A DNA stretch of 64,000 bases from Chryseotalea sp. WA131a (GCA_025370075.1 CP073016.1:4588001-4652000); one strand, 5' to 3'; shown: positions 42,326-51,821, numbered from the stretch's first letter. Notes: generated by a model not told the origin, from the sequence alone. Translations and numbers: made by a program.

Positions 42326-43588
42326 ATGAAAATACTCATTCAATCTGCCAAGATAATCTCACCGGGCTCACCGCATCATTTAAAAAAACGAAACGTGTTG
42401 ATTGCCAATGGTAAGATTGCTGAGGTAGGCGAAAGAAAATACAGTGCCGATAAAGAGATTGATGCCGATGGTATGTTGCTCAGCATTGGCTGGTTTGATT
42501 TGGGCGCGTTTGTGGGCGACCCGGGTTTAGAGCACAAAGAAGACATTGCCTCGCTCGTGCGTGCGGCCGCGGCCGGGGGTTTCACCGAAGTAGCGGTGTT
42601 GCCCAACACCCATCCAGCTGTTCAAACCAAAAACGAAATTGCTTACCTCACACAAGGCAATGCCAACCGATTGGTGCAAATACATGCCCTGGCCAACGTT
42701 ACCAAAAATGGCAAAGGCGAGGAGCTTACGGAAATGATTGACCTGCACGAAGCAGGTGCCATTGCCTTCACCGATGGACTAAAATCCGTTTGGCATACCG
42801 ACATTTTTTTGAAATCGCTTCAATACCTTCAAAAGTTTGATGGCCTTCTCATCGACCACCCCGAAGACAATTGGCTGAACTTGTTTGGTCAAATGCATGA
42901 GGGTGAAGTGAGCACCTCGCTCGGGTTAAAAGGTATGCCTCGCCTTGCTGAAGAAGTGGCGGTACGCAAAAATTTAGAATTGCTTGGCTATGCTGGAGGT
43001 CGATTACATTTTTCAAAAGTATCTACTGCCAAAACAATCGAGATGGTGCGTGCCGCTAAAAAGAAAGGCTTGAACATCACGTGCGATATCACCAGTTATC
43101 AGCCTTTGATGGAAGACAATTTGTTGGTTGACTTTGATACGAACTACAAGCTTAATCCGCCCTTGCGCGAAAAAAGCGACAACGAAGCCTTGATAAAAGG
43201 TTTGAACGATGGCACCATTGATGTGTTGACAAGCGGCCATTTGCCACAAGACGAAGAAAGTAAAATGGTGGAGTTTGATATGGCCGATTTCGGTATCACC
43301 AATCTGCAGACGTTCGCTTCGCAGTTGGTCTTACTTTCCAAATCGGTAGATATGGAAGACTTGATTGCAAAAGTAACGGTTACCCCACGACAGATTTTAA
43401 AGATGGAAGTACCCATCATTGAAGAAGATTCCAAAGCCAACCTCACACTGTTTGACCCCAGTGCCGAATGGACATTTGATGCAAGCCAAAACTTTTCGAA
43501 GTCAAAAAACTCACCTTGGCTGGGGCAAACGTTGAAGGGCAAGGTCGTAGCAGTTTTTAACAATGGTAAAATGAAAATGGAAGAATAA
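42326..43588 (+). CDS. Dihydroorotase-like protein lacking most metal ligands
   Basis: The 420-aa amidohydrolase-fold protein aligns along its length with type I dihydroorotase. The key residues are altered: the D-x-H-x-H-x-R motif is WFDLGAFVGDPGLEHKED (His pair and Arg lost), the HICHVST region reads LHFSKVST (second His to Lys), and the IATDHAPH loop reads LTSGHLPQ (Asp lost). One His in LIDHPEDN remains. It therefore looks like a non-catalytic paralogue, similar in concept to PyrC' partners of aspartate transcarbamoylase. Annotation pipelines would call it pyrC. pyrB is not adjacent. Confidence 0.82.
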   Translation: MKILIQSAKIISPGSPHHLKKRNVLIANGKIAEVGERKYSADKEIDADGMLLSIGWFDLGAFVGDPGLEHKEDIASLVRAAAAGGFTEVAVLPNTHPAVQTKNEIAYLTQGNANRLVQIHALANVTKNGKGEELTEMIDLHEAGAIAFTDGLKSVWHTDIFLKSLQYLQKFDGLLIDHPEDNWLNLFGQMHEGEVSTSLGLKGMPRLAEEVAVRKNLELLGYAGGRLHFSKVSTAKTIEMVRAAKKKGLNITCDITSYQPLMEDNLLVDFDTNYKLNPPLREKSDNEALIKGLNDGTIDVLTSGHLPQDEESKMVEFDMADFGITNLQTFASQLVLLSKSVDMEDLIAKVTVTPRQILKMEVPIIEEDSKANLTLFDPSAEWTFDASQNFSKSKNSPWLGQTLKGKVVAVFNNGKMKMEE

Positions 43589-43596
43589 TCGCTCCC

Positions 43597-44133
43597 GTGT
43601 CTTTTCTGCAAAACCCTATCGCAAAAATCTCACTTCGCAATGGCGCCATTGCGGGTGTACTTGGCTTTGCCATCTTATTGGCACTTTATGCCATTGGTAA
43701 GCACCCCATGCTGTTTCAATTGTTTTTTGATTTTCGGATTATTTTGTTTGGTGTGTTTTTGTCGCTAACGGTAAAGGAGATTCGAGACAATTACCAGAAA
43801 GGTATCATCTATTTCTGGCAAGGAATGATTGCTTGCTTAACTTTCACTATTGTTTTTGCTTTTATTACCAGTGGACTGATTTGGGCCTGCTGCCTTGTGT
43901 ACAAGCCTTTCTTATCAACTTATATTGTGCTGGCAATAGAACAAATGAAGGCCATCCCATCGGATGCTATTCAACAAATAGGAAAAGAAGTGTACGAAAG
44001 TAATTTAAATGCCTTACCTGTTACTAATGGGTATAATTTGGCAAAACACTACTTTTGGCAGAGTTTTGTCATCAGCTTTTTTATTAGCATCATTATATCC
44101 GTAATTTTAAGACGTCAACCAAAAAACGAATAA
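43597..44133 (+). CDS. DUF4199 membrane protein (first copy)
   Basis: The 178-aa product starts at GTG 43597. About four TM segments are seen: NGAIAGVLGFAILLALYAIG, FRIILFGVFLSLTVKEIRDN, FWQGMIACLTFTIVFAFITS and FVISFFISIIISVILR. The pattern fits the DUF4199 family common in Bacteroidota, whose function is unknown. It lies 9 bp after the dihydroorotase-like gene and 2 bp before a second DUF4199 gene. Confidence 0.82.
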   Translation: MSFLQNPIAKISLRNGAIAGVLGFAILLALYAIGKHPMLFQLFFDFRIILFGVFLSLTVKEIRDNYQKGIIYFWQGMIACLTFTIVFAFITSGLIWACCLVYKPFLSTYIVLAIEQMKAIPSDAIQQIGKEVYESNLNALPVTNGYNLAKHYFWQSFVISFFISIIISVILRRQPKNE

Positions 44134-44134
44134 C

Positions 44135-44686
44135 ATGGAAAAAACAACTACAAATGAAAGTTCTTTATTTCAACACGCAATTAAATGGGGAGCCATTTTC
44201 GGTGGTGCGAGTATTGCACTAACAATTTTACTCTATGCAATCGACTATGCTCTTCTTGCAGATTGGAAAATGTTACTATTGCTTTTTGTATTTTTAGGAT
44301 TGGTTATTTTTTCAGGCATTAACTACCGAAGTCAGATTGGTGGATTTTTGCCATATGGAAAAGCCTTTCTCCACGGATTTACTGTATTTGCAATTCTTGG
44401 TGTGGTTTCTACTCTTTTCACGGTAGTTCTTTACACCGTAATTGATCCGGAACTTCCAACAAAACTTGTAGACGTTTCAATTGAGAATGCTCAAAAGATG
44501 ATGGAAAGCTTCAAAATGCCAGAGGATCAAATTGACAAGGCATTGGAAGACGCAAAAAAGAGGTCTGTAGATCAATTTTCTGTGGTTGGCCTCTTTAAGG
44601 GTTATGCCTTTGGTCTTATTCTTTACGCAATACTTTCTTTGATAAGTGCTATTTTTGTGAAGAAGAATCAACCAGTAGAGTTTTAA
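44135..44686 (+). CDS. DUF4199 membrane protein (second copy)
   Basis: The 183-aa product has the DUF4199 arrangement: HAIKWGAIFGGASIALTILL, MLLLLFVFLGLVIFSGINYR, LPYGKAFLHGFTVFAILGVV and a C-terminal GYAFGLILYAILSLISAIFV. It is diverged from the first copy but of the same family. It sits 9 bp before the glycosyltransferase, so all three plus the dihydroorotase-like gene probably share a transcript. Role unknown; association with membrane glycosylation is only contextual. Confidence 0.82.
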   Translation: MEKTTTNESSLFQHAIKWGAIFGGASIALTILLYAIDYALLADWKMLLLLFVFLGLVIFSGINYRSQIGGFLPYGKAFLHGFTVFAILGVVSTLFTVVLYTVIDPELPTKLVDVSIENAQKMMESFKMPEDQIDKALEDAKKRSVDQFSVVGLFKGYAFGLILYAILSLISAIFVKKNQPVEF

Positions 44687-44694
44687 AATCCTGA

Positions 44695-45654
44695 ATGGAT
44701 ATCTCCCTTGTTATTCCTGCCAAAGACGAGCAGGAATCGATACCCGAACTAAGTCAGTGGATAAGCCGTGTGATGCAAACGCACGGCTTTTCGTATGAAG
44801 TTATTTTTATTGACGATGGCAGTACCGATAGCACATGGGAGGAGATCAAGAAAATAAGTGCGGCAAACCCACGTTTCAAGGGCCTTCAGTTTAATCGAAA
44901 TTTTGGCAAATCGGCCGCTTTACACACGGGCTTTCGCGAAGCAAAAGGGGAGGTGGTCATTACGATGGATGCCGACTTGCAAGACAGTCCCGATGAAATT
45001 CCAGACCTGTACAAACTCATCAAAGAACAAAAATTTCATTTGGTAAGTGGTTGGAAAAAAAAGCGCCACGATCCCATCTCAAAAACAATTCCGTCTAAAT
45101 TTTTTAATTACATCACACGAAAAATTTCGGGTATTGCCTTGCATGACTTCAATTGCGGGCTAAAAGCGTATCACCATTCCGTCATCAAAAACATTACCGT
45201 GTATGGTGAAATGCACCGTTACATTCCCGTGTTGGCCAAGTGGGCAGGCTTTACCAAAATCACTGAAAAAGTGGTGGAGCATCACGAACGTAAATATGGG
45301 CATAGCAAATTTGGGTGGGAGCGTTTTGTGCGGGGATTTTTAGATCTGCTCACCATCACTTTTGTGGGCAGGTTTGCTCAGCGCCCGATGCATTTTTTTG
45401 GCACGTGGGGCATTGTTTCTTTTTTGGTAGGCTTTGCTTTTACCACCAAAATTTTGTGGGATAAAATCGACTCTGTCTTTATTTCAAAAATCCCACTCAA
45501 GCGTGATGTAGCGGAGCAACCTATTTTCTATTTGGCCTTGGCCGCTGTGGTGATTGGCGTGCAACTTTTTCTGACGGGTTTTTTAGCCGAGCTGCTTACA
45601 CGCCAATCGATTTCAAAAAAAGAGTACTTGGTAATTGATCGGGTAGGGAGTTGA
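44695..45654 (+). CDS. Membrane glycosyltransferase family 2 (polyprenyl-phosphate glycosyltransferase-like)
   Basis: The 319-aa product has a GT2 catalytic domain (SLVIPAKDEQESIPELSQWI, IFIDDGSTDSTW with the metal-binding Asp, MDADLQDSPDEIP with D-x-D-like site, RKYGHSKFGW) and a C-terminal part with two TM helices (GTWGIVSFLVGFAF and FYLALAAVVIGVQLFLTGFL). This is the DPM1/GtrB/ArnC-like type that makes polyprenyl-phosphate sugars at the inner membrane. The precise sugar is unknown. It is the last gene of the plus-strand group. Confidence 0.9.
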   Translation: MDISLVIPAKDEQESIPELSQWISRVMQTHGFSYEVIFIDDGSTDSTWEEIKKISAANPRFKGLQFNRNFGKSAALHTGFREAKGEVVITMDADLQDSPDEIPDLYKLIKEQKFHLVSGWKKKRHDPISKTIPSKFFNYITRKISGIALHDFNCGLKAYHHSVIKNITVYGEMHRYIPVLAKWAGFTKITEKVVEHHERKYGHSKFGWERFVRGFLDLLTITFVGRFAQRPMHFFGTWGIVSFLVGFAFTTKILWDKIDSVFISKIPLKRDVAEQPIFYLALAAVVIGVQLFLTGFLAELLTRQSISKKEYLVIDRVGS

Positions 45655-45671
45655 CCTAGCCGTTATTCTTT

Positions 45672-47396
45672 TTACTGAATTACCAATCGATTGATCACTT
45701 TCTTTTCAGCATGATAGAAAATGACCAAATAGACACCTGGTTTTAAAGATTCATCAATCGGTTTGATAAAAAGAGAACCCGTAACGTTGAATGTCTTTTT
45801 GAATATTGTTTTGCCTGTAATGTCCTTGATGTCCATGGTTACATCACTTCCTTCCCACGAGGTATTGAATCGCACATTGAAGGTTGAGCCGACAGTGGGG
45901 TTTGGATAAATCAATACATTAAAATTATCGGTTGTTCCATTGTATTCAACACTTAAAGTAGATGAATACTCAAAGTGTTTATCAAAATCAACTTGCTTTA
46001 AGCGATAATAGGAAATGCCTTGATAGGGTTGTTTATCAACGAAAGAATAATTCTGTACTGTTTTTGAGTTGCCAGCACCTGTTACTTTTCCAACGGGCGA
46101 AAAGACCCGCCCGTCTTTTGATTGTTCAATTTCAAAATAGTCGTTATTGATTTCAGTTTCTGTTACCCATTTTAATTCAATTGCATTTTCAAGTGCCTTG
46201 GCTGTAAATGAAATTAATGTAACAGGCAATGGAACATCAATGACTTGTGCCATAGCAAAACCATCGTTGACTCCGCCTCGCGCAACCAAACAATTGACAC
46301 CGCTTACTAATAAAGATTTGGTATCTGAATAACAAGAGTTGCTGGCAATTACGGAAATAGTTCCGCTCGATCCGCCAAATGTGATAGTGCTCAAACTTGA
46401 TGTGAAGGTATTGATAGCTGATGTTTGTGACGCCCCAGTGGGAACAGTCCAAACAAAAGAGTTTGCATTGCCAGTGGTAGTTATTACTGAATAATTATCT
46501 CCCAAATCAAAACAAGGTGTAGTGTTTCCTGAAATCGCGCCTAGCGTCAGTGGAGTAATCGCACCGCCCGTTAAGTTACTTCCACAAAAAGTGACATTGG
46601 AAAACCCATCATCATTACCCCCTAAAGCGTTATCGCAGCTTTGTCCCGTTACGGCAATACTTTTAGAGTCACTAAAGCAACCGTTGGTGGCATCCAATTG
46701 AATAGATCCACTTGCACCAGGGAAGCGGATACTCGCAATGCTAGAGATAGTAGTGCTCACTGAGCTTGAGGCAGTGCCGCCACCGCTGGTTACTTTCCAC
46801 ACAAAAGAAGTAGCCAAACCACTAACGACAGTTGCCGAATAGTTCTGACCAAGATTGAAGCAATAAGGGCTTGCACCTGTAATAGCCGATAAAGTGATAG
46901 GGCCTAGTGCGCCTCCTGCAAGATTCGTTCCACAAAAAGTGCCATTGGAAAATCCATCAGCACTTCCCCCTAATGTGATGTTACAATTCGTGCCCGTAAC
47001 GGCTAACAATGCAGTGGCACTCGAACAGCCATTCGTGGCAGTTACCTGCACAGTGGCATTTGCAATTCCAAAACCAAAACTAGCAACGCTGCTCGCTGCA
47101 CCATTCTGACTTGCAAAAACAGTTCCTCCAGATGGGCTGGACCATACAAACGAAGTAGCTATTCCAGATAAAACATTAACAGAATAATTTTGGCCGCTGT
47201 TGAAACAAAAAGTAGCTTCACCAGAAATAGTACTTAACGAAATAACACTGAGCGATCCACCAGTTAAATTGCTTCCACAAAATGTGCCATTGGAAAATCC
47301 ATCAGCACTTCCCCCTGTATATTGGGCAAAAGAAAAAAGGGGCAAGCACAAAAATGCCACCAATAACCAATAGTGCACGCTTGCCCTCGATTTCAT
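45672..47396 (-). CDS. Large secreted repeat protein with T9SS type A sorting domain
   Basis: The 574-aa product has a signal peptide (YWLLVAFLCLPLFSFAQ) and three tandem repeats of about 110 residues, each starting with a line like GGSADGFSNGTFCGSNLTGG and containing conserved Cys (CFNSGQNYSV, CFNLGQNYSA, CFDLGDNYSV). A fourth truncated copy is GGVNDGFAMAQ. A beta-sandwich segment leads to the C-terminal sorting domain (LIYPNPTVGSTFNV, KPGVYLVIFYHAEKKVINR), typical of type IX secretion cargo. It is followed by the FGE-like gene and probably coexpressed. Confidence 0.9.
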   Translation of the reverse strand: MKSRASVHYWLLVAFLCLPLFSFAQYTGGSADGFSNGTFCGSNLTGGSLSVISLSTISGEATFCFNSGQNYSVNVLSGIATSFVWSSPSGGTVFASQNGAASSVASFGFGIANATVQVTATNGCSSATALLAVTGTNCNITLGGSADGFSNGTFCGTNLAGGALGPITLSAITGASPYCFNLGQNYSATVVSGLATSFVWKVTSGGGTASSSVSTTISSIASIRFPGASGSIQLDATNGCFSDSKSIAVTGQSCDNALGGNDDGFSNVTFCGSNLTGGAITPLTLGAISGNTTPCFDLGDNYSVITTTGNANSFVWTVPTGASQTSAINTFTSSLSTITFGGSSGTISVIASNSCYSDTKSLLVSGVNCLVARGGVNDGFAMAQVIDVPLPVTLISFTAKALENAIELKWVTETEINNDYFEIEQSKDGRVFSPVGKVTGAGNSKTVQNYSFVDKQPYQGISYYRLKQVDFDKHFEYSSTLSVEYNGTTDNFNVLIYPNPTVGSTFNVRFNTSWEGSDVTMDIKDITGKTIFKKTFNVTGSLFIKPIDESLKPGVYLVIFYHAEKKVINRLVIQ

Positions 47397-47419
47397 TTTT
47401 AAAAATAATTTTTGTAGAT

Positions 47420-49072
47420 CTATGGAGCTGTTCTAAAACCACGGCCACCAGTATTATTATTTCTATTGACTAGGCCGTTCCACCCAGCTCTGAACTGCCG
47501 ATCGCTGACAGGAGCGAACTGCGTACCATTAGCAAAAGAACCCAAAGCAATGCCGATGCCCGCGTAACCAGTTACACCAACAGTTCCATTTGTTCCATTG
47601 GGGGCAGTGGGGTCATTATTTCCATTGATGCCCGGCCAATAATCAACATCCGCATGGCCGAAAGCATTGAGGGCTCCATTTCCATTTGTTCCTCGAAATG
47701 ATCTGCCCGCCACATTTCCAACTGTAACGGTGTTCTCTAAAACATTTCCCGTCATATCCATGATACCATACCACGTAGCACCTGCTTGGCTTCTGGTGGA
47801 AGTACCTGTAGCAAACATACCTGCACGAGTAGGACCTGAAAAACTGACATTGTAGTTTGCGCCTACTGTAGCTGATAACTCGTTGTCGGCTCCAGCATTG
47901 GTTAAGGTGGTAACATTAGTAGCTATGGCATTGCCCCACGCAAATTCGCCAGGTACAGGGACCAACGCACCACGGCAAGCTTTTTCCAATTCTAACTCGG
48001 TCATCGGCCTCAAGCCTGACCAATCCAAATAGGCCAATACATCAGGCGAAGAAAGAAATGGCATGGCAAGATACCTACCATCTCCGTTAACTTCATTTAC
48101 TGTGCCGTTGTTATTTAAATCGCAGGCATACTGTCCCGGGGTCGCACCAGATGGGGGTGAAATGCACTTTACCCCACAACGGGCGCTGGGCGATGATGAG
48201 CCACTTCCGTGAAAGTTACCTTGAACTATTGCATTAGTTCTACTTGCTTGCTGCGTTCCTGTCAACGTATTTAAAAATTCCATATACTGCTCCTGTCCAA
48301 TTTCATACTTCATAGAATAGAATTTATTGAATCCGTTAGGGAAGCCGTTGGTGTAAGAAGCAACCATGGACCGACTAGTGGCAGTATTAAAATCATCCAC
48401 AATCAATTGGCCGGTGGTGTTGTTGTTTCCCAGCGATCCAGCTCCCCCCCCTCCAAGGATGGCTGGCTCAGTTGTGCTAGTCACTTGAAATACATTCCCA
48501 ACTCCATAGGGGGTTCCTTCAAAACGGCCGTTTCCTGGAAATATACCGTCACCAAGGTAAAATGAACCAGTGGGTACGTAAACCATTTCTACCGCAAAAA
48601 CTTTCACTGTTACACTGCAAGCATCAAGAACTCCATCGGTTGCATAATTCCATCTAATTTGAAAATCAGTCCACGTGTTTGTTCCAGAACCATTCGATGA
48701 TCGATATATAAAAACGCCTCGTGTATCAGATACGCCATCAATAGAGGCAGAGGCCGGGCCGGAGTGACCAGAAGTAGCAATGGTAGCATGTTTCCATACG
48801 GTGGAAGCTGTACAGCCAGAGCCAGTAGTGCCACCTGTAATTTGAAATTTTACAAACACCCAAGCAGCATCCCAGTTATTGGGGCCGCTGCCTAACCGAA
48901 AGGAGTTATCCCAAGAAAGATTAAATTTAACAAAAGTAAAATTTGCTGCGTTGTTTAGTCCTGCCGATGTATTTTGCCCGGTAAGGCTTACATTAGACAC
49001 TAAAATGTTGTTCGACTTTGCAACGGATACAATCATTGTAATGACTAAAAGACTTAGGCACAAGCGTTTCAT
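47420..49072 (-). CDS. Secreted formylglycine-generating-enzyme-like (SUMF1 fold) protein
   Basis: The 550-aa exported product has a signal peptide (LCLSLLVITMIVSVAKS) and a C-terminal FGE-sulfatase fold (about 170-550; EMVYVPTGSFYLGDG, KYEIGQEQYMEFLNTLTG, LRPMTELELEKACRG and GFRTAP). The enzyme's catalytic cysteines are not apparent in the expected RxxxR region (DRQFRAGWNGLVNRNN), so it is probably a non-catalytic scaffold, like the GldK/GldJ group. The N-terminal part (about 25-160) is beta-rich. No T9SS C-terminal signal is clear. Confidence 0.85.
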   Translation of the reverse strand: MKRLCLSLLVITMIVSVAKSNNILVSNVSLTGQNTSAGLNNAANFTFVKFNLSWDNSFRLGSGPNNWDAAWVFVKFQITGGTTGSGCTASTVWKHATIATSGHSGPASASIDGVSDTRGVFIYRSSNGSGTNTWTDFQIRWNYATDGVLDACSVTVKVFAVEMVYVPTGSFYLGDGIFPGNGRFEGTPYGVGNVFQVTSTTEPAILGGGGAGSLGNNNTTGQLIVDDFNTATSRSMVASYTNGFPNGFNKFYSMKYEIGQEQYMEFLNTLTGTQQASRTNAIVQGNFHGSGSSSPSARCGVKCISPPSGATPGQYACDLNNNGTVNEVNGDGRYLAMPFLSSPDVLAYLDWSGLRPMTELELEKACRGALVPVPGEFAWGNAIATNVTTLTNAGADNELSATVGANYNVSFSGPTRAGMFATGTSTRSQAGATWYGIMDMTGNVLENTVTVGNVAGRSFRGTNGNGALNAFGHADVDYWPGINGNNDPTAPNGTNGTVGVTGYAGIGIALGSFANGTQFAPVSDRQFRAGWNGLVNRNNNTGGRGFRTAP

Positions 49073-49170
49073 GTTAGTTAAGTTTTAGATTTAGCTTTCA
49101 ATTATAGTGAAAAGAATCATGATCCTCAATTTTTTGCATTAAAAATTAAACGATTTTTTTGTAAAAAGAA

Positions 49171-49554
49171 GCTTTGCAACCGCTTGCGCGGAAACAAAAT
49201 AAACAATGCTGCCATCCTAATAGCAGAGGTGAATAGCGTTAAAGTGTTGGCATAATGTAGGCAATAACGCTTAGGTGCAGAAAGCAATGAGCAAGTTGAT
49301 CTCATGCAATTGCCCCGAAGTTCGGGAAGTATTTTAAAGCCTTTTCTGCATGCTGCACTTTTGGATGATGGCAAAATGTTGCCGCACACACTTCAACCCG
49401 ATGTTCCCACCTTCATCAATGGATTTACGCCTTAAATTTTTTCGTATGAGTTGGATGTTGGGCCATTTCATTAAAGCCTGGGAGCCATAAGATCGCCCTG
49501 GTTGACGATTCTGGAGAGGTAATCGAGTGCTTGTTTTGGGTTTATTCAAAATAA
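49171..49554 (+). pseudogene. Remnant of penicillin-binding protein 1C (pbpC)
   Basis: No intact frame exists in the 580-bp gap before the next gene, but the plus strand carries parts of PBP1C. First: NRLRGNKINNAAILIAEV then VLA, the start of the transpeptidase domain. After a frameshift: PRSSGSILKPFLHAALLDDG, then LPHTLQPDVPTFINGFTP and a stop. PRSSGS-x-LKP is the S-x-x-K active-site motif of PBP1C. Finally SLKPGSHKIALVDDSGEV ending at TAA 49552-49554, which matches the BiPBP_C C-terminal domain. The region between is deleted, and the N-terminal glycosyltransferase is absent. Confidence 0.85.
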
Positions 49555-49569
49555 ATTTTGGTATAACTG

Positions 49570-49598
49570 TTTGAAGTTTAATGTTTTGATTATATTTG
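49570..49598 (+). promoter_or_regulatory. Promoter-like boxes upstream of the first SPOR-OmpA gene
   Basis: A perfect -7 box TATATTTG lies at 49591-49598, with TTTG at 49570-49573, spaced by 17 bp. The spacing is slightly shorter than the usual 19-21. It lies after the pbpC remnant and 55 bp before the ATG at 49654. Confidence 0.5.
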
Positions 49599-49653
49599 CT
49601 TAAATTATTTGATTAGTATGTTTCAAATTTCTACTCAACCAAAAAAACCCGTT

Positions 49654-50943
49654 ATGAAAACAAAGCTGTCTCTTTTACTTTTTGCTTTGACGGTCATTTT
49701 GAATTTGAAGGTCTCAGCCACCAATGGCCAGATAGACGAAAAGAATTCGAATTACGTAGTCATAGGCGTCTTTTCAATCCCAAAAAATGCGATTGAATTT
49801 ACTGAGAATGCGAGAAAGAATAATCTTTCGGCAGAGTATTCAATTAACCCGCTGCGCAAACTATTCTATGTTTTTGTGCTGCATACAGACGACAAAAGCC
49901 TAGCCTTTGAAGAGGCCAAAAAATTGAGAGAAAAAACTCCATATTCCGATACTTGGGTTTACACCGGCTTACTGGGTGAAAATCAAGTGAAAGGGAATGA
50001 CAGCAACCCGATTGCAGTTGAAAAGATCAATTTGGTAGTGGCGCAAGACAATGTGTCGCTAACTGAAAGCACCAAAGTACCAAACCATTCTTCTGAAGGA
50101 GATAAACCTGGCAGTGCAAGTACTTCAACTGCATCAGGAACTTTAACAGCCCAACCTACGGAAACGATGGTGCCTCCTACTGAGCAAGAAGATTCCATGC
50201 GACATAAAGCAACTCAAATCGAAAAAGTGGAGGCAGGAAGCAAGCGGATGATGTTTAAAGTATTCACGCATGTAGACGCCCACGATATTCAAGGCGATGT
50301 GGATGTGATAGATTTAGATAAAACAAAACCCCGCAAAGTCGCCAGCTATCCTGGGAATGAATCTGTAAATGTCAAGGCAGTCAATAAATCTGGCAACGTT
50401 TCTTTTGTGTGCGAAGTATTTGGCTATCGAAAAATTACCACCATTGCTAATTTGAATGACTTATCAGCTACCGAGGGTATTAAACTAGAAGAAAACCAGG
50501 CTGTAGTGCCCTTCGAGTTGGTTCGTTTGAAGAAGGGCGATTATGCAGTAATGTATAATGTCTTCTTTTATAAGGATGCGGGCATTATGCGACCGGAATC
50601 AAAATATGAAATGAACAGCTTGTTGGATATGATGAAGGAGAACCCCACGTATAAAATAAGAATACATGGCCACACCAATGGCAATGCCCACGGCAAAGTG
50701 ATTTCCATGGGTGAATCAAAAAACTTCTTTGCTATCACCACTGATGTAAAAGAAGGTTTTGGTTCAGCCAAAAAGCTTTCAGAAGAGCGCGCCAAGGTGA
50801 TTCAATCTTATCTGATCAAAGAAGGTATTGACCCAACCCGTTTGAAAGTAAAGGCGTGGGGTGGTAAAAGGCCGTTGTACGAAGAAGATCACGCCCAGGC
50901 GCAATCAAATGTGCGGGTTGAAATAGAAATTATTGAAGAGTAG
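49654..50943 (+). CDS. SPOR-like / OmpA-family envelope protein (first paralogue)
   Basis: The 429-aa product starts at ATG 49654 (MKTKLSLLLFALTVILNLKV), which gives a better signal than the upstream TTG. A SPOR-like domain (NYVVIGVFSIPKNAIEFTEN, LFYVFVLHTDDKSLAFEEAK, DTWVYTGL) is followed by a Ser/Thr/Pro-rich linker and an OmpA peptidoglycan-binding domain (VFFYKDAGIMRPESKYEMNS, IRIHGHTNGNAH, LSEERAKVIQSYLIKEGIDP). The OmpA loop after GHTNG has an insertion of about 25 residues. It is paralogous to the gene at 51822 and separated from it by a DUF1003 membrane protein. Confidence 0.85.
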   Translation: MKTKLSLLLFALTVILNLKVSATNGQIDEKNSNYVVIGVFSIPKNAIEFTENARKNNLSAEYSINPLRKLFYVFVLHTDDKSLAFEEAKKLREKTPYSDTWVYTGLLGENQVKGNDSNPIAVEKINLVVAQDNVSLTESTKVPNHSSEGDKPGSASTSTASGTLTAQPTETMVPPTEQEDSMRHKATQIEKVEAGSKRMMFKVFTHVDAHDIQGDVDVIDLDKTKPRKVASYPGNESVNVKAVNKSGNVSFVCEVFGYRKITTIANLNDLSATEGIKLEENQAVVPFELVRLKKGDYAVMYNVFFYKDAGIMRPESKYEMNSLLDMMKENPTYKIRIHGHTNGNAHGKVISMGESKNFFAITTDVKEGFGSAKKLSEERAKVIQSYLIKEGIDPTRLKVKAWGGKRPLYEEDHAQAQSNVRVEIEIIEE

Positions 50944-50967
50944 TTTTTTCTACTGAACTTTCTGTCA

Positions 50968-51672
50968 ATGGAAAAGTTCAAAAGCGACCTTACGGGCAGA
51001 GAATTTGCAGCCAATCAAAAAGTAGATGGCCGCACAATCAGACTAGGCATTCTCAATCAAATTCGGCAAGAGCATCCTCATTTCAATGAGGATTGCTGCT
51101 TGTCGATGTCCGAGCTCAACCAATTCCGAAACAAATACATTGAGTCTTCTTTGCGCAATGATGTGGGCACGCTATCGCAATTAGAAAAGGAAGTAATTGA
51201 AGCGCTCCACAAAAACGAAACGATTGCCAATGATGTCGATCAAGCAGTAGAAGAAAAACTAACCTATGGGCAGAGGCTGGCAGATCTCATTGCTGAATTT
51301 GGCGGAAGCTGGACGTTTATCATTTCATTTTTTATGGTTCTTTTTGCGTGGATCGGGATAAATCTTTATCTCTTTACCAAGCCATTCGATCCCTATCCAT
51401 TTATATTGCTCAATTTGATTTTGTCTTGCTTGGCAGCCCTGCAGGCACCCGTTATCATGATGAGCCAAAATAGACAAGAAGAAAAAGACCGAGAGCGATC
51501 CAAACACGATTACCAAGTAAACCTAAAAGCTGAATTGGAAATCCGGATGCTTCATGAAAAAATGGATCATTTAATATTGAACCAACAACAAAGGTTATTT
51601 GAGATTCAGCAAATACAAGTGGAGATGCTGAAAGAGATTACCGATCGATTGGGTAAGACACCAAAATCTTAG
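50968..51672 (+). CDS. DUF1003 membrane protein
   Basis: The 234-aa product has a cytoplasmic-like N-terminus, two TM helices (WTFIISFFMVLFAWIGINLY and FILLNLILSCLAALQAPVI, followed by MMSQNRQEEKDRE) and a C-terminal coiled coil (LKAELEIRMLHEKMDHLILN). This is the DUF1003 signature. The function is unknown; some members are linked to envelope stress. It is set between the two SPOR-OmpA paralogues and starts 24 bp after the first, which suggests a common transcript. Confidence 0.88.
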   Translation: MEKFKSDLTGREFAANQKVDGRTIRLGILNQIRQEHPHFNEDCCLSMSELNQFRNKYIESSLRNDVGTLSQLEKEVIEALHKNETIANDVDQAVEEKLTYGQRLADLIAEFGGSWTFIISFFMVLFAWIGINLYLFTKPFDPYPFILLNLILSCLAALQAPVIMMSQNRQEEKDRERSKHDYQVNLKAELEIRMLHEKMDHLILNQQQRLFEIQQIQVEMLKEITDRLGKTPKS

Positions 51673-51821
51673 TCTGGAAAGTTTGTTACCATGCACCACG
51701 CAAAGGAATCTTTTGCCCAACTATTAGATTAAAGTAAATTACCTGATTGGTAGAAATAGCGTTACGAATTGGAATGTTTGCGCATAAATGGTTAACTTGC
51801 AGAATCCAAACCCCTACGTTT

